NCBI GenBank assembly: GCA_045588245.1
Contig: JAZNDW010000001.1
Coordinates: forward strand, 124,001 to 188,000
Length of the DNA stretch: 64,000 bases
Source: DTU064 sp045588245
GTDB taxonomy: Bacteria > Bacillota > Clostridia > Oscillospirales > CAG-272
Reading direction: 5' to 3'
The translations under genes were made by a program, and so were the position numbers. Position 1 is the first letter of the stretch. Every line of letters begins with the position of its first letter. Below the pieces are notes generated by a model. That model worked only from the letters and a program-made list of their open reading frames with translations. It was not told the DNA's origin and ran no database searches. This document shows, in pieces, positions 15,771 to 24,833 of this stretch.

Positions 15771-17942
15771 TTATTTGCGTCTGTATTTTGCGCGCAGTCG
15801 TTTCAGTATACCGGATTTTTCAAGCTGAATCTTCTCCGTAACCGAAAAAATATCTATGTCGTATACATCTGTTTCCTTTTCAAGAACGTAGAGCACGTTC
15901 ATTTCCGAGAAAATATCGAGTATCAGCTTAAGCTTAACGTAGCTTACTTCGGAAATACCGGTAAAAAGCGACATCATTCCGCGTGTAGTCAGGGTTTTCC
16001 GTCCCATGTGGATCTCGTGACGCAAAACACGGTATGCGACTGTGAAATCCTCTCTTGCGGGGATATATTTTTCGCAATCGAAATCGAGCGCTTCTCCGCG
16101 ACGCATCGCTGAATAAAGCTCATAGTCAGCCGCCTCACGTTTTTCTTCTTCCGAGTTTTTGCGAACGGCACGGACTATCATTTGCGGCGAACGCTCGCCG
16201 CGGAATTCATTGACGTCAAGGTTATACATCACGTCAACGCATTGACCGGCATATATATCAAGCTCTTCGGGGGACACGGAAAAACACATCGCCATTACGG
16301 ACGAGATGCCATCCGAGAGTGTGAGTCTTGTGTGTTTTCCGCCGCCAACGCCCATAATGTTTTCAACAAATATTGAATTCGTTATATAAACGGGTGTAGG
16401 ATTGCCAACACCAAATGGCTCAAGGAGCAATAGCTCCTCGGCAAGACGGAGATTTATCTCTCTAAAATGCAGTTCATCGTCAGCTGTGATCGTAGGTTCT
16501 TCGGACATTATTGCCAGCTTTGAGCGAGCAGAATCATTTATCGCGCGGCGAAACTCGTCAAGCATATCACGGCGCACCGTAAGTCCCGCCGCAAGCTCAT
16601 GTCCGCCGTATTTTTGTAAATATTCTGCACATTCGGAAAGCGATTCAACGAGATTGAGTCCCTTAACGCTGCGGCCCGAGCCTTTTCCGAAATCGTCGGA
16701 TTTTCCATCGCATCCTTCAAATGAAATGAGTATAGACGGACAGCCGTACTTCTCCGTTACTCTTGATGCAACGATACCAATGATACCGTTATGCCACTTT
16801 TCATCATCAAGAACGATTACGGGATCACGCGAAAAATCATGCGTCTTCGCAACCTTTGCGTATGCTTCCTCCGCTATCACGTTTTCGAGCGATTGACGCT
16901 CACGGTTAACGCAACAAAGAGTTTCCGCCAGCTTACGCGCACGTTCACGGTCATCGGTTAAAAACAGCTCAACGGCAACTGACGCGTCGCTGATGCGTCC
17001 TGCGGCGTTTATTCTCGGTGCTATTGTATAGCTTATGTAGCCGGAGGTAATACGCTGCTTTTTCGGATACTTTGAAGCGCCTGCGTTCTGCGATGCGGCT
17101 GCTTCCATCAATGCGATAAGTCCGATCCTGTCTGTATTTTCGATCTGTCGAAGTCCGTAACTGACGATCAGTCTGTTTTCGTCGCGTACGGGCATAACGT
17201 CCGCAACCGTGCCGATAGCGACAAGGTCGATATATTTTTTGCTGACAGCCATAACGGCACGTTCCATGTCTCCGTCGGCTCGGAGCTCGCATTCAAGCGC
17301 GCAAACGAGCTTATATACGACACCGACACCTGCAAGCTCGCAGAAAGGATACTCACTGTCGTGACGTTGCGGATTGACGACAGCCGCAGCCTCAGGAAGC
17401 TCTTCCCTGCACTCATGATGATCCGTTACGACAACGTCACAGCCAAGCTCGGTTGCGAGCTTGACTTCATCAATGGCGGTGATTCCCGTATCAACGGTTA
17501 TGATGAGTCCTGCTCCGTCCTCAACCATCCGTCGGATAACGCCTGCGGACATACCATAGCCTTCCTTACTGCGGAGCGGGATATAATATCCCACATTGGC
17601 ACCAAGTTCCGACAGATAAAGATACAGCACGCTCACCGACGTTACGCCGTCAACGTCATAGTCACCGTAAATGATTATTTTTTTCTTTTTGTTTATTGCT
17701 TCTGCTATCTTCGCCGTTGCTTTTTTTATATCGGGCAGAAGATACGGATCGTGCAGGCACCCCGTTTCGCGTCTGACAAATGCCAGAGCTTCGTCTGCGG
17801 TGCTGCATCCGCGCAGATTTAGCAGTCTGCCTATTGCGGGAGAAACGCCGAGCTTATCGGATATCTCGGCTGAAACGGCAGGGTTGGGCGTGCCCAACAA
17901 GGTCCACCGTCTTTTTGTTCTGTATCGTGATTCAGTTGCCAT
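15771..17942 (-). CDS. recJ: Single-stranded-DNA-specific 5'-3' exonuclease RecJ
   Basis: DHH-superfamily nuclease of 723 residues acting in recombination and base-excision repair. The metal-binding motifs are visible: YGDYDVDG (Asp94, Asp96, Asp98), VDTGI (about 150) and the TDHHE motif (Asp174, His175, His176). The DHHA1 domain contains RINAAGRISDA and the GHELAAGL-type GGH motif near residue 440. A C-terminal OB-like part precedes a longer tail (about 590-723) typical of clostridial RecJ. It is the first gene before rsh, separated by 30 nt, an order often seen in Clostridia. cdaR lies 32 nt upstream and may be co-transcribed. Confidence 0.93.
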   Translation of the reverse strand: MATESRYRTKRRWTLLGTPNPAVSAEISDKLGVSPAIGRLLNLRGCSTADEALAFVRRETGCLHDPYLLPDIKKATAKIAEAINKKKKIIIYGDYDVDGVTSVSVLYLYLSELGANVGYYIPLRSKEGYGMSAGVIRRMVEDGAGLIITVDTGITAIDEVKLATELGCDVVVTDHHECREELPEAAAVVNPQRHDSEYPFCELAGVGVVYKLVCALECELRADGDMERAVMAVSKKYIDLVAIGTVADVMPVRDENRLIVSYGLRQIENTDRIGLIALMEAAASQNAGASKYPKKQRITSGYISYTIAPRINAAGRISDASVAVELFLTDDRERARKLAETLCCVNRERQSLENVIAEEAYAKVAKTHDFSRDPVIVLDDEKWHNGIIGIVASRVTEKYGCPSILISFEGCDGKSDDFGKGSGRSVKGLNLVESLSECAEYLQKYGGHELAAGLTVRRDMLDEFRRAINDSARSKLAIMSEEPTITADDELHFREINLRLAEELLLLEPFGVGNPTPVYITNSIFVENIMGVGGGKHTRLTLSDGISSVMAMCFSVSPEELDIYAGQCVDVMYNLDVNEFRGERSPQMIVRAVRKNSEEEKREAADYELYSAMRRGEALDFDCEKYIPAREDFTVAYRVLRHEIHMGRKTLTTRGMMSLFTGISEVSYVKLKLILDIFSEMNVLYVLEKETDVYDIDIFSVTEKIQLEKSGILKRLRAKYRRK

Positions 17943-17974
17943 ATAGCCTTCTGAAACCTCTTTTTTAGCTGATT

Positions 17975-19237
17975 TTATGTGTTGGGTGTGCCAAGCTCGA
18001 CTTCAACGGAATATTCGCCCAGCTCGTATATACCGCCCTGCGAAGAGGCGATCTCGATCTTCACGGGAACCGTGAAGATTCCGGATTGCTCCTCTGTATA
18101 CGACGTCAGATCAATGTGCGGTACAACGCTCAGGTATGCAAGAGAATAAAGCGCCGCATTTTCACCGCGGAGCGTGACAGCGATATACTTATCCTTTACG
18201 ACGTAATCGACGTTGTTCGGATTATTGATCACAAGGTAATCGACGGGAAGCATCATCATGCGCGTCGTCGTTCCGATGTGTGTTACGGTTACGTCAACAA
18301 AATCCGTGCCCGAAAGATTCTCTATACCGTCCGGCATAAGAACCGCGACGGAAAAGCTTTCATTGTCGTCAACCTTTTTTTCATCAATAGTCGTAACGAC
18401 TATTGATTCAAGCGCATCGACGATAGCGGCGTCCCCTTTTACATATACCGATTGTTCGGAAAGTGAAACAGCAACGTTTTCATCGTTGAAATACCCGTAT
18501 TTATATGCAACGCTGAGCGGAACGTCTTTATATGCGTAAACGGGAATCGTAACACTGATCTCCGTTTGCGACATCGAAACGAACGGACTCGTTACGACGG
18601 CGCCGTCGCTGTCAATGAGGTTTACGTTCGCGTAAACCGTAAGCGAGCCGGACACACGTCCAAGATCAGGGATCGTAACTTCAGCATACTCTATATCGGT
18701 CAGATAACGTGACGGTCCCGTTACGGTGATCGTGCTTACGGAGACGGTCGGTTCACCGAGCGAATACGACGAACCGATAATAAGGTCGGTAAATTTTGTC
18801 TTTACCGGAACCGGAACAGATTCTTTTTTATCAGCGAAAACGTCAACCTCCGTTACGGATTGAGCGATCAGTTCAAGTTCGCCGGGAACGTCCACTGTTA
18901 TAGGCAGTAAATATTCTTTTGCCTCTGTGATGCTGATAACGTCGGCTGTGACAATAAAGTCATTAGCGGAATATTTTTCAATCTCGGTTTTTCTTCCGCG
19001 CACTGTGATATCTACCGTATTTGAATATCCTTTGTATATAGTCAGTCCGCTGTCGATCTCTATTTCTTCGGTGTTGATAAGAGTTATCGGTACATCCTCA
19101 AAAGTTTCTTCCCAATCAGGATTTACGGTATCCATAACGTACAGCCACAAAATGAGCGCCAACAAAACGCACACCGCCTTGGGAATGATGGCAGGCACAC
19201 GCCGCTTTTTTATATTTTTTGTTTCGTTACTGTTCAT
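17975..19237 (-). CDS. cdaR: YbbR-domain protein, c-di-AMP cyclase regulator CdaR
   Basis: Membrane-anchored extracytoplasmic protein of about 420 residues: basic N-terminus, one membrane helix (about 17-36, IIPKAVCVLLALILWLYVMD), then several YbbR repeats of roughly 80 residues, each with a (V/I)PV or VPI turn and a VxVTGPSRYL or VxVxGxxxxI signature. CdaR binds CdaA at the membrane and tunes c-di-AMP synthesis. It follows cdaA directly, as in most Bacillota; glmM, the usual third gene, is not in this window. The start at 19237 is chosen for GGAG 7 nt upstream. The same GAATGGAGAT sequence occurs at the hemZ and dtd starts. Confidence 0.9.
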   Translation of the reverse strand: MNSNETKNIKKRRVPAIIPKAVCVLLALILWLYVMDTVNPDWEETFEDVPITLINTEEIEIDSGLTIYKGYSNTVDITVRGRKTEIEKYSANDFIVTADVISITEAKEYLLPITVDVPGELELIAQSVTEVDVFADKKESVPVPVKTKFTDLIIGSSYSLGEPTVSVSTITVTGPSRYLTDIEYAEVTIPDLGRVSGSLTVYANVNLIDSDGAVVTSPFVSMSQTEISVTIPVYAYKDVPLSVAYKYGYFNDENVAVSLSEQSVYVKGDAAIVDALESIVVTTIDEKKVDDNESFSVAVLMPDGIENLSGTDFVDVTVTHIGTTTRMMMLPVDYLVINNPNNVDYVVKDKYIAVTLRGENAALYSLAYLSVVPHIDLTSYTEEQSGIFTVPVKIEIASSQGGIYELGEYSVEVELGTPNT

Positions 19238-19335
19238 TTGTATCTCCATTCTGTCACACAATAACATTGTTTCCGTCCGCACATCTCAGCAGCAGTGCGT
19301 ATATACCGCTGTTTTTTTGCGGGAAGCAATCGGTA

Positions 19336-20229
19336 TTACTGCGGTTTTTCGGTTTTACTGTGAAGATCTTTGCCGGCACGTTTAACACGTCTGATAACAC
19401 GTTTCTTTGCCGTTTCCGAATCGCCGATGAAAAGCTCTGTCAGCTCTGATTTCAGTTTGGAAGGAGTATAATTCCGTGCTATCTCGCCATCGATAACGAG
19501 CGAAATAGTTCCCGTTTCCTCACTGACTACGATAATAACGGCGTCGCTGTTTTCGGAAAGTCCGATCGCGGCGCGGTGACGCATACCGAGCGCCTTGATC
19601 AGGTCGGTGCGTGCCGACAACGGCAACAAACAACCTGCAGCATGGATACGTCCCGATCTGATTATCATAGCACCGTCATGAAGCGGCGCTTTATTATAAA
19701 ATATATTCTTCACAAGCTCACTTTGAACGTCCGCATTGATCACGGTTCCCGTGATGATCTGGTCGCCGAGCATCGTGGTACGCTCCATAACGACAAGTGC
19801 GCCCGTTTTTTCCTCTGACATAGACGATATAGCATCAACAAGCTCGTCAATAACCGTGACCATATCATCGCTTCTCGCTTCGCCCAGAGCTTTTACGCCT
19901 TTCATAGATTCTCCGCCAAGCATTTCAAGTGCGGAACGGAGCTCCGGCTGGAACACGACTATGACCGTAACAAGTCCGATCTGGAATACGTTCGTTAATA
20001 TGAACTGTGCCGCCTGCATTTCGAGCACACGCGTCAAAAGCAAAAAGCCTATGAAGACCGCAACACCGAGCGCAAGCTTTCCCGCACGGCGGGTACGGAT
20101 GAATTTATAAATGAAATAAAAAAGGAAAGAAACAAAAATAATATCAAAAATATCGACCAACGACATAAGCTTGATCGTATCCCATATATCGAGTGCAAAA
20201 TCTTTTAACCAGTCAATAATAATCTGCAT
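19336..20229 (-). CDS. cdaA: Diadenylate cyclase CdaA
   Basis: Membrane c-di-AMP synthase of 297 residues. Three membrane helices (about 25-42, 51-67 and 76-92) lead into a DAC domain with the DGA motif (185-187, LHDGAMII) and the RHR motif (217-219, GMRHRAA) that bind ATP and metal. c-di-AMP controls potassium and osmolyte transport and wall homeostasis. A good promoter lies 51 nt upstream and GGGAGG sits just before the start. cdaR follows after 98 nt. Confidence 0.95.
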   Translation of the reverse strand: MQIIIDWLKDFALDIWDTIKLMSLVDIFDIIFVSFLFYFIYKFIRTRRAGKLALGVAVFIGFLLLTRVLEMQAAQFILTNVFQIGLVTVIVVFQPELRSALEMLGGESMKGVKALGEARSDDMVTVIDELVDAISSMSEEKTGALVVMERTTMLGDQIITGTVINADVQSELVKNIFYNKAPLHDGAMIIRSGRIHAAGCLLPLSARTDLIKALGMRHRAAIGLSENSDAVIIVVSEETGTISLVIDGEIARNYTPSKLKSELTELFIGDSETAKKRVIRRVKRAGKDLHSKTEKPQ

Positions 20230-20279
20230 TCAGATGTTCCCTCCCAAACAAATTATATAAAAATAATAATGCGTATTAT

Positions 20280-20308
20280 ATTATATCACGAATTACACCG
20301 AAGTTCAA
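20280..20308 (-). promoter_or_regulatory. Promoter of cdaA-cdaR
   Basis: Minus strand TTGAAC (20303-20308), 17-nt spacer, TATAAT (20280-20285), overlapping a second TATAAT at 20275-20280. Start of transcription is expected near 20270, about 40 nt before cdaA. Confidence 0.75.
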
Positions 20309-20465
20309 ATATATTTCTTATAAAAAAATCATCAGTTTTTGTAAAGTCACTGTACAATTCGGTTATTATTCGCGTGTAACCGCAAAGTATGCAAATTACA
20401 CATATAAAAATTGAAGAATTTTCCCTATTTTGACGAAATAACCTCTTTTAATAAATATACTGTTG

Positions 20466-20474
20466 TGGTATAAT
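20466..20474 (+). promoter_or_regulatory. Extended -10 promoter element before the P-loop ATPase gene
   Basis: TGGTATAAT is an extended -10 with no good -35 at the usual distance. It lies 46 nt before the ATG at 20521. The remaining 20310-20460 of this divergent gap is AT-rich with no feature I can name. Confidence 0.5.
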
Positions 20475-20520
20475 TACTTTTATATTATCAATGGAATGAA
20501 AAGCGAGAATCTTATATACT

Positions 20521-21177
20521 ATGTCCGAAAAAAGGATCATAATCGTAGCGGGGCACTACGGATCGGGTAAAACGAATGTTGCTGTAAATCTCGCGTTCAG
20601 GCTGAAATCCGATTTCCCCGAAAAAAGCGTCACGCTTATCGATCTTGACACCGTTAATCCGTACTTTCGTGCTGCAGACTCGGCAGTTTTTCTGAAGGAT
20701 GCGGGAATCCGCGTGATAATTCCCGAATACGCGAACACAAACGTTGATCTGCCAACGCTGCCCGCTGAGATCGCATCCGTGTTTTTGTCAGACGAAACGG
20801 TGATTTTCGACGTCGGCGGAGATGACGGAGCTGCGGCGCTTGGCGTTTATGAGCGCGATATCAAAGCTGCGGGATACGAAATGTACTGCGTTATAAATAT
20901 GTACCGTCCTCTGACCGAATCCCCTGAGGATACAGTTTACGATCTATATGAGATCGAGGAATATTCCCGTCTTCGTTTCACGGGGATCATAAACAATTCA
21001 AACCTCGGCGACGAAACGGTAAAGCAAACCGTTACTGAATCCGTGAAGTACGCGGAGCGTGTATCGGAGCTTACAAAGCTTCCCGTCGTTTACACATCCG
21101 TTATCGGAGAAGATAACGTGCCCGAATGTATAAACGATCCGTTTGTCATGAATAAATACACAAAAATGCTATTTTAA
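20521..21177 (+). CDS. P-loop ATPase of the MinD/ParA type beside 2-oxoacid oxidoreductase genes
   Basis: The 218-residue protein has a Walker A motif GHYGSGKTN (about residues 11-19), a LIDLDTVNPYFR segment (Walker A' / switch-like, about 40) and a hydrophobic strand ending VIFDVGGDDGA (about 94, Walker B). The DVGGDDGA and ADSAVFLKDAG stretches resemble cytosolic MinD-like or nucleotide-binding Fe-S assembly ATPases rather than a kinase. It ends 88 nt before the ferredoxin subunit and runs in the same direction, so a role in maturing or regulating that enzyme is possible. This is inference from context only; the true function is unknown. Confidence 0.7.
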   Translation: MSEKRIIIVAGHYGSGKTNVAVNLAFRLKSDFPEKSVTLIDLDTVNPYFRAADSAVFLKDAGIRVIIPEYANTNVDLPTLPAEIASVFLSDETVIFDVGGDDGAAALGVYERDIKAAGYEMYCVINMYRPLTESPEDTVYDLYEIEEYSRLRFTGIINNSNLGDETVKQTVTESVKYAERVSELTKLPVVYTSVIGEDNVPECINDPFVMNKYTKMLF

Positions 21178-21180
21178 TCC

Positions 21181-21205
21181 TGCGAGATCACATACGTGAT
21201 CTGCA
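21181..21205 (+). promoter_or_regulatory. Inverted repeat before the oxidoreductase operon
   Basis: An AGATCAC and GTGATCT palindrome (21185-21202, centre ATAC, with one bulge in the outer pairs) lies between the P-loop ATPase and the ferredoxin gene. There is no U-run, so it is not a plain terminator. It could be an operator or an mRNA hairpin. Confidence 0.4.
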
Positions 21206-21265
21206 GTTTAAGATATATGAAACTTACAAATTTCACTGAGCAAAGAAAGGTTTGGTCAAAAAGAT

Positions 21266-21487
21266 ATGAATAGAGTCTCAATCAAAGTTGACCGTTGCCG
21301 CGGTTGCGGTCTTTGCGCTGACGTATGCCCCAAAGGGATCATTACCCTTTCGGGCGATAAGCTTAACGCACAGGGCTACCACCCCGCAGAAGTAACGGAT
21401 ATGTCAAAATGCATCGCTTGCGCTATGTGCGCAACAATGTGTCCTCACGTTGTTATCAAAGTTGAGCGCAACGTGGAAAAAGACTGA
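21266..21487 (+). CDS. korD: 2-oxoacid:ferredoxin oxidoreductase delta subunit (2x[4Fe-4S] ferredoxin)
   Basis: The 73-residue protein holds two classical 4Fe-4S motifs, CRGCGLCADVCP and CIACAMCATMCP, the full CxxCxxCxxxCP pattern twice. It serves as the electron-carrying subunit that passes electrons from the thiamine-bound intermediate to ferredoxin. It is first in the four-gene operon and ends 19 nt before the alpha subunit. AAAGG lies upstream of the ATG. Confidence 0.92.
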   Translation: MNRVSIKVDRCRGCGLCADVCPKGIITLSGDKLNAQGYHPAEVTDMSKCIACAMCATMCPHVVIKVERNVEKD

Positions 21488-21506
21488 TACAGGAGGACAG
21501 TACATA

Positions 21507-22568
21507 ATGTCAAAAGTATTAATGAAAGGCAACGAAGCGATCGCCGAAGCCGCTATCGGTGCCGGATGTCTTTATTATTTCGGTTATCCTATCACCCCTC
21601 AGACGGAAATCGCTGAATACATGGCAAAACGTATGCCCAAGGTTGGTGGACTTTGCCTTCAGGCCGAGTCCGAGGTTGCGGCTGTAAATATGCTTCTCGG
21701 CGCATCCGCTTCGGGAACGCGCGCGATGACTTCGTCCTCTTCCCCCGGAATCAGCCTCAAAAGCGAGGGTATTTCATATCTCGTAGGCTCCGATCTTCCC
21801 GCCGTTATCATCAACGTTCAGCGCGGCGGCCCCGGTCTCGGCGGTATTCAGCCCTCTCAGGCAGACTATTATCAGGCAACAAAAGCATACGGTCACGGTG
21901 ATATGCACCTGATCGTGCTTGCTCCCTCCACCGTTCAGGAAATGGCGTCGCTCACCGCTGACGCATTTGATCTTGCCGATATTTACCGCACGCCCGTTAT
22001 CGTGCTTGCGGACGGTGCTATCGGACAGATGATGGAACCCGTTGATTTTTCCGCACGTACCCCCCGTAAGCTTCCCGAAAAAACCTGGGCAACGAACGGT
22101 CACGGCGGAAAACGCGCTCACAATATTGTAAATTCCCTTCTCATGAATCCCGAAGACCTTGAACTCTCCGTCATCGACCGTTTTGAGCGTTACCGTCAGA
22201 TCGAAGAAAATGAAGTTTTGTGTGAGCATTACATGACCGACGACGCCGACATCGTTTGCGTTGCTTTCGGCATCACTGCACGTATTTGCAAGTCCGCGAT
22301 CGCGATCGCCCGCGAAGTAGGCGTTAAGGTCGGGCTTCTCCGTCCGATCACGCTCTGGCCTTTCCCGAACAAAGAAATCGCCGCACTTGCCGACACCTGC
22401 AAGGCGTTCTTATCCGTTGAGCTTTCCATGGGTCAGATGGTAACGGACGTTAAGCTCGCATGCGGCTGCCGACGTCCCGTTGATTTTTACGGACGCACAG
22501 GCGGTGTTCTCCCGAGCCCCAAGGATGTAGCCGACAAGCTCATCGCTATGGCGAAGGAATTAAACTAA
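21507..22568 (+). CDS. korA: 2-oxoacid:ferredoxin oxidoreductase alpha subunit (KorA/VorB type)
   Basis: The 353-residue subunit combines the pyrimidine-binding domain and domain II of the 2-oxoacid:ferredoxin oxidoreductases. Key segments are GNEAIAEAAIGAGCLYYFGYPITPQTEI at the start, ESEVAAVNMLLGASASGTRAMTSSSSPGISLKSEG and a QRGGPGLGG loop. Such enzymes convert 2-oxoglutarate or branched-chain 2-oxoacids to acyl-CoA, or reverse the reaction. Proteins of this kind are often named VorB (3-methyl-2-oxobutanoate dehydrogenase), and the substrate cannot be settled by reading. The start at 21507 follows AGGAGG closely, in preference to an earlier ATG inside korD. korB is 13 nt downstream. Confidence 0.9.
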   Translation: MSKVLMKGNEAIAEAAIGAGCLYYFGYPITPQTEIAEYMAKRMPKVGGLCLQAESEVAAVNMLLGASASGTRAMTSSSSPGISLKSEGISYLVGSDLPAVIINVQRGGPGLGGIQPSQADYYQATKAYGHGDMHLIVLAPSTVQEMASLTADAFDLADIYRTPVIVLADGAIGQMMEPVDFSARTPRKLPEKTWATNGHGGKRAHNIVNSLLMNPEDLELSVIDRFERYRQIEENEVLCEHYMTDDADIVCVAFGITARICKSAIAIAREVGVKVGLLRPITLWPFPNKEIAALADTCKAFLSVELSMGQMVTDVKLACGCRRPVDFYGRTGGVLPSPKDVADKLIAMAKELN

Positions 22569-22581
22569 GGAGGTATTCACA

Positions 22582-23340
22582 ATGTCAGTAGTATTCGATA
22601 AACCGAAGGCTCTTGCAGACGTGCTCATGCACTATTGCCCCGGCTGCACGCACGGTATCGTTCACCGTCTCGTTGCCGAAGTTATTGATGAGCTCGATAT
22701 CGAAGGCAAAACTGTCGGTATTGCACCGGTCGGCTGCTCCGTTTTTGCCTACAATTATTTCAATTGCGATATGATCGAAGCACCTCACGGCCGCGCTCCC
22801 GCCGTTGCAACGGGTGTCAAGCGCACACATCCCGACTCTGTCGTTTTCACGTATCAGGGCGACGGTGACCTTGCCGCTATCGGTACGGCAGAAACCGTTC
22901 ACTCCGCTACCCGTGGCGAAAACATCACCATCATCTTCATCAATAACTGTATTTACGGTATGACGGGCGGTCAGATGGCTCCGACGACGCTTCCCGGTCA
23001 GATAACGACGACGACTCCTTACGGACGCACTCCCAAGATACAGGGCAACCCCGTCCGCGTTTGTGAAATGCTCTCCACCCTTGACGGCGTTGCACTTGCC
23101 GAGCGTGTTTCCGTTGACACTCCTGCGAACGTACGTCGTGCGAAAGCCGCTATCAAAAAAGGCTTCAAAAATCAGCTCGACAAGAAGGGCTTTTCAATTA
23201 TCGAGGTCCTTTCGACCTGCCCGACCAACTGGGGACTTTCCCCCAAGGACGCACTGCAGTGGCTCCGTGACAACATGATGCCGTACTATCCGCTTGGCAC
23301 ATACAAGGACATTGACGCAAAGGAGGCTGACGAAAAATGA
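22582..23340 (+). CDS. korB: 2-oxoacid:ferredoxin oxidoreductase beta subunit (TPP-binding)
   Basis: The 252-residue subunit binds thiamine diphosphate. The signature GDGDLAAIGTAETVHSATRGENITIIFINN (about residues 93-122; GDG to NN) is complete, and CPGCTHG near residue 20 and APVGCSVFAYNYF near 50 are conserved in KorB/VorA proteins. It pairs with the alpha subunit to form the active site. AGGAGG precedes the ATG, and its stop overlaps the gamma subunit start by ATGA, implying translational coupling. Confidence 0.92.
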   Translation: MSVVFDKPKALADVLMHYCPGCTHGIVHRLVAEVIDELDIEGKTVGIAPVGCSVFAYNYFNCDMIEAPHGRAPAVATGVKRTHPDSVVFTYQGDGDLAAIGTAETVHSATRGENITIIFINNCIYGMTGGQMAPTTLPGQITTTTPYGRTPKIQGNPVRVCEMLSTLDGVALAERVSVDTPANVRRAKAAIKKGFKNQLDKKGFSIIEVLSTCPTNWGLSPKDALQWLRDNMMPYYPLGTYKDIDAKEADEK

Positions 23341-23870
23341 CAAAAAACATATTGATCGCAGGCTTCGGCGGACAGGGCGTTCTTTTCGCAGGTAAAGCAC
23401 TTGCAAAAATGGGAATGCACTCCGATCTTCACGTAACGTGGCTTCCCTCTTACGGTCCCGAAATGCGTGGCGGCGCCGCTAACTGCTCAGTCATCATTTC
23501 CAATGAAGAGATCGGTTCTCCGCTCGTTCCGAATCCCGACATTCTCATCGCGTTCAACATTCCTTCTTTTGACAAGTTCGAGCCCCTCGTTAAAGCAGGC
23601 GGCACGATCTTCGTTGACTCAACGATGGTCAGCAAAAAGTCCGAACGCACAGACATTGACGCTTATTACATTCCCGCATCCAAGATTGCCGACGAAAGCG
23701 GACTGAAAGGGCTTTCCAACGTTATCGTTCTCGGTCATTTGATCAAGAAAACGGGCATTTTCGAATACGATGCGTTCCTTACGGACATTATTTCCGCTAT
23801 CCCTGCAACAAAAGCTGCTTTGATCGAAGGCAATAAAAAGGCGCTTAAGCTTGGATATGATTTTGAGTAA
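23337..23870 (+). CDS. korC: 2-oxoacid:ferredoxin oxidoreductase gamma subunit
   Basis: The 177-residue gamma domain opens NILIAGFGGQGVLFAGKALA, the standard gamma signature thought to bind CoA, followed by WLPSYGPEMRGGAANCSVIIS. It completes the korDABC set seen in anaerobes that oxidise amino-acid-derived 2-oxoacids. It overlaps korB by 4 nt and is closed by a terminator 20 nt later. Confidence 0.92.
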   Translation: MTKNILIAGFGGQGVLFAGKALAKMGMHSDLHVTWLPSYGPEMRGGAANCSVIISNEEIGSPLVPNPDILIAFNIPSFDKFEPLVKAGGTIFVDSTMVSKKSERTDIDAYYIPASKIADESGLKGLSNVIVLGHLIKKTGIFEYDAFLTDIISAIPATKAALIEGNKKALKLGYDFE

Positions 23871-23884
23871 AACTCTGCTAACAA

Positions 23885-23916
23885 CAAAAAATCCCGACAC
23901 TTTGTCGGGATTTTTT
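23885..23916. terminator. Bidirectional terminator between korC and proC
   Basis: Perfect 10-bp stem (23890-23899 with 23903-23912, loop CTT) with an A-run before and a T-run after. It serves converging korC (plus) and proC (minus). Confidence 0.92.
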
Positions 23917-23929
23917 ATATTCGATTGGA

Positions 23930-24760
23930 TTATTGGTTGTTCTGAAGCTTCTGAATCTCCGCAAGCTCTTCTGCGCGGTGTGTGCAAGCCGCCATTGCGT
24001 CGATGATCGCATTGTGAAAATCACGCGATTCTAAGACTGATACAGCCTGCTCCGTAGTACCGCCCTTTGTGGCAACCATTGAAACGAGCTCGGACGGAGA
24101 TTTTTTGGAATGTATGAGCATCTGAGCCGCACCGATCACGGTTCGGCAAATGGGCTCAAGCATAACTCTCGGATCAAGACCGAGTTCTTCAGCACCATCC
24201 ACCATAGATTTAATAAAAAGATAAACGTATGCGGGAGCTGAGGACGTTGCCGAAATAACGGCGTTCATTCCCGATTCGGGAAGCTCGAATGCATGTCCGC
24301 AAGCAGCAAATATAGCGCAGACGGAGTAATACTGCGATTCGCCGACAAATTCGTTTCTGCAAAGTGCAGTCACGCCGTAACCGATACGAAGCGGCATATT
24401 TGGCATTATTCTGATAACGGCAACGTCACCAAGTACGTCCGTCACCGCTGACATTTCAACACCAGCGGCAGGAAGAACGAAGGTTTTTTTGTAGATTTGC
24501 GCCGTTTCTTTGATCTCTTCAAGCACCTCTGCCAGATTCTGAGGCTTAACCGAAAGCACAATATAATCGCTGGCATTTACAGCCTGCGCACAAGAATCTG
24601 CGGCAATAAACTTTTTGCCGAAAAACTTCTTGTATTGTTCGGGGTATTTATCGTAAAGATAAAACTCCACATTATCAGGTCCGCCGTAATAAACGGTCAG
24701 ACATTCAACCATAGCCGTCGTGAGAGCGCCTGCTCCGATAAACGCAAATTTGCCGTTCAT
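23930..24760 (-). CDS. proC: Pyrroline-5-carboxylate reductase
   Basis: NAD(P)H-dependent last step of proline synthesis, 276 residues (family usual 265-280). The Rossmann start reads KFAFIGAGALTTAMVE, the middle has DYIVLSVKPQNLAEVL, RIMPNMPLRIGYGVTAL, and the C-terminal helical dimerisation domain has KGGTTEQAVSVLE, the equivalent of the usual PGGTT motif. It stands alone in its transcript, facing korC. The gap to the SBP gene (24761-24833) holds no feature I recognise. Confidence 0.92.
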   Translation of the reverse strand: MNGKFAFIGAGALTTAMVECLTVYYGGPDNVEFYLYDKYPEQYKKFFGKKFIAADSCAQAVNASDYIVLSVKPQNLAEVLEEIKETAQIYKKTFVLPAAGVEMSAVTDVLGDVAVIRIMPNMPLRIGYGVTALCRNEFVGESQYYSVCAIFAACGHAFELPESGMNAVISATSSAPAYVYLFIKSMVDGAEELGLDPRVMLEPICRTVIGAAQMLIHSKKSPSELVSMVATKGGTTEQAVSVLESRDFHNAIIDAMAACTHRAEELAEIQKLQNNQ

Positions 24761-24833
24761 AATTATGACCGCACCTTTCTTTTAATTCATACGATCTGCA
24801 CCCTGTCAGATCAAAAATTATTATTTGCCTTTA

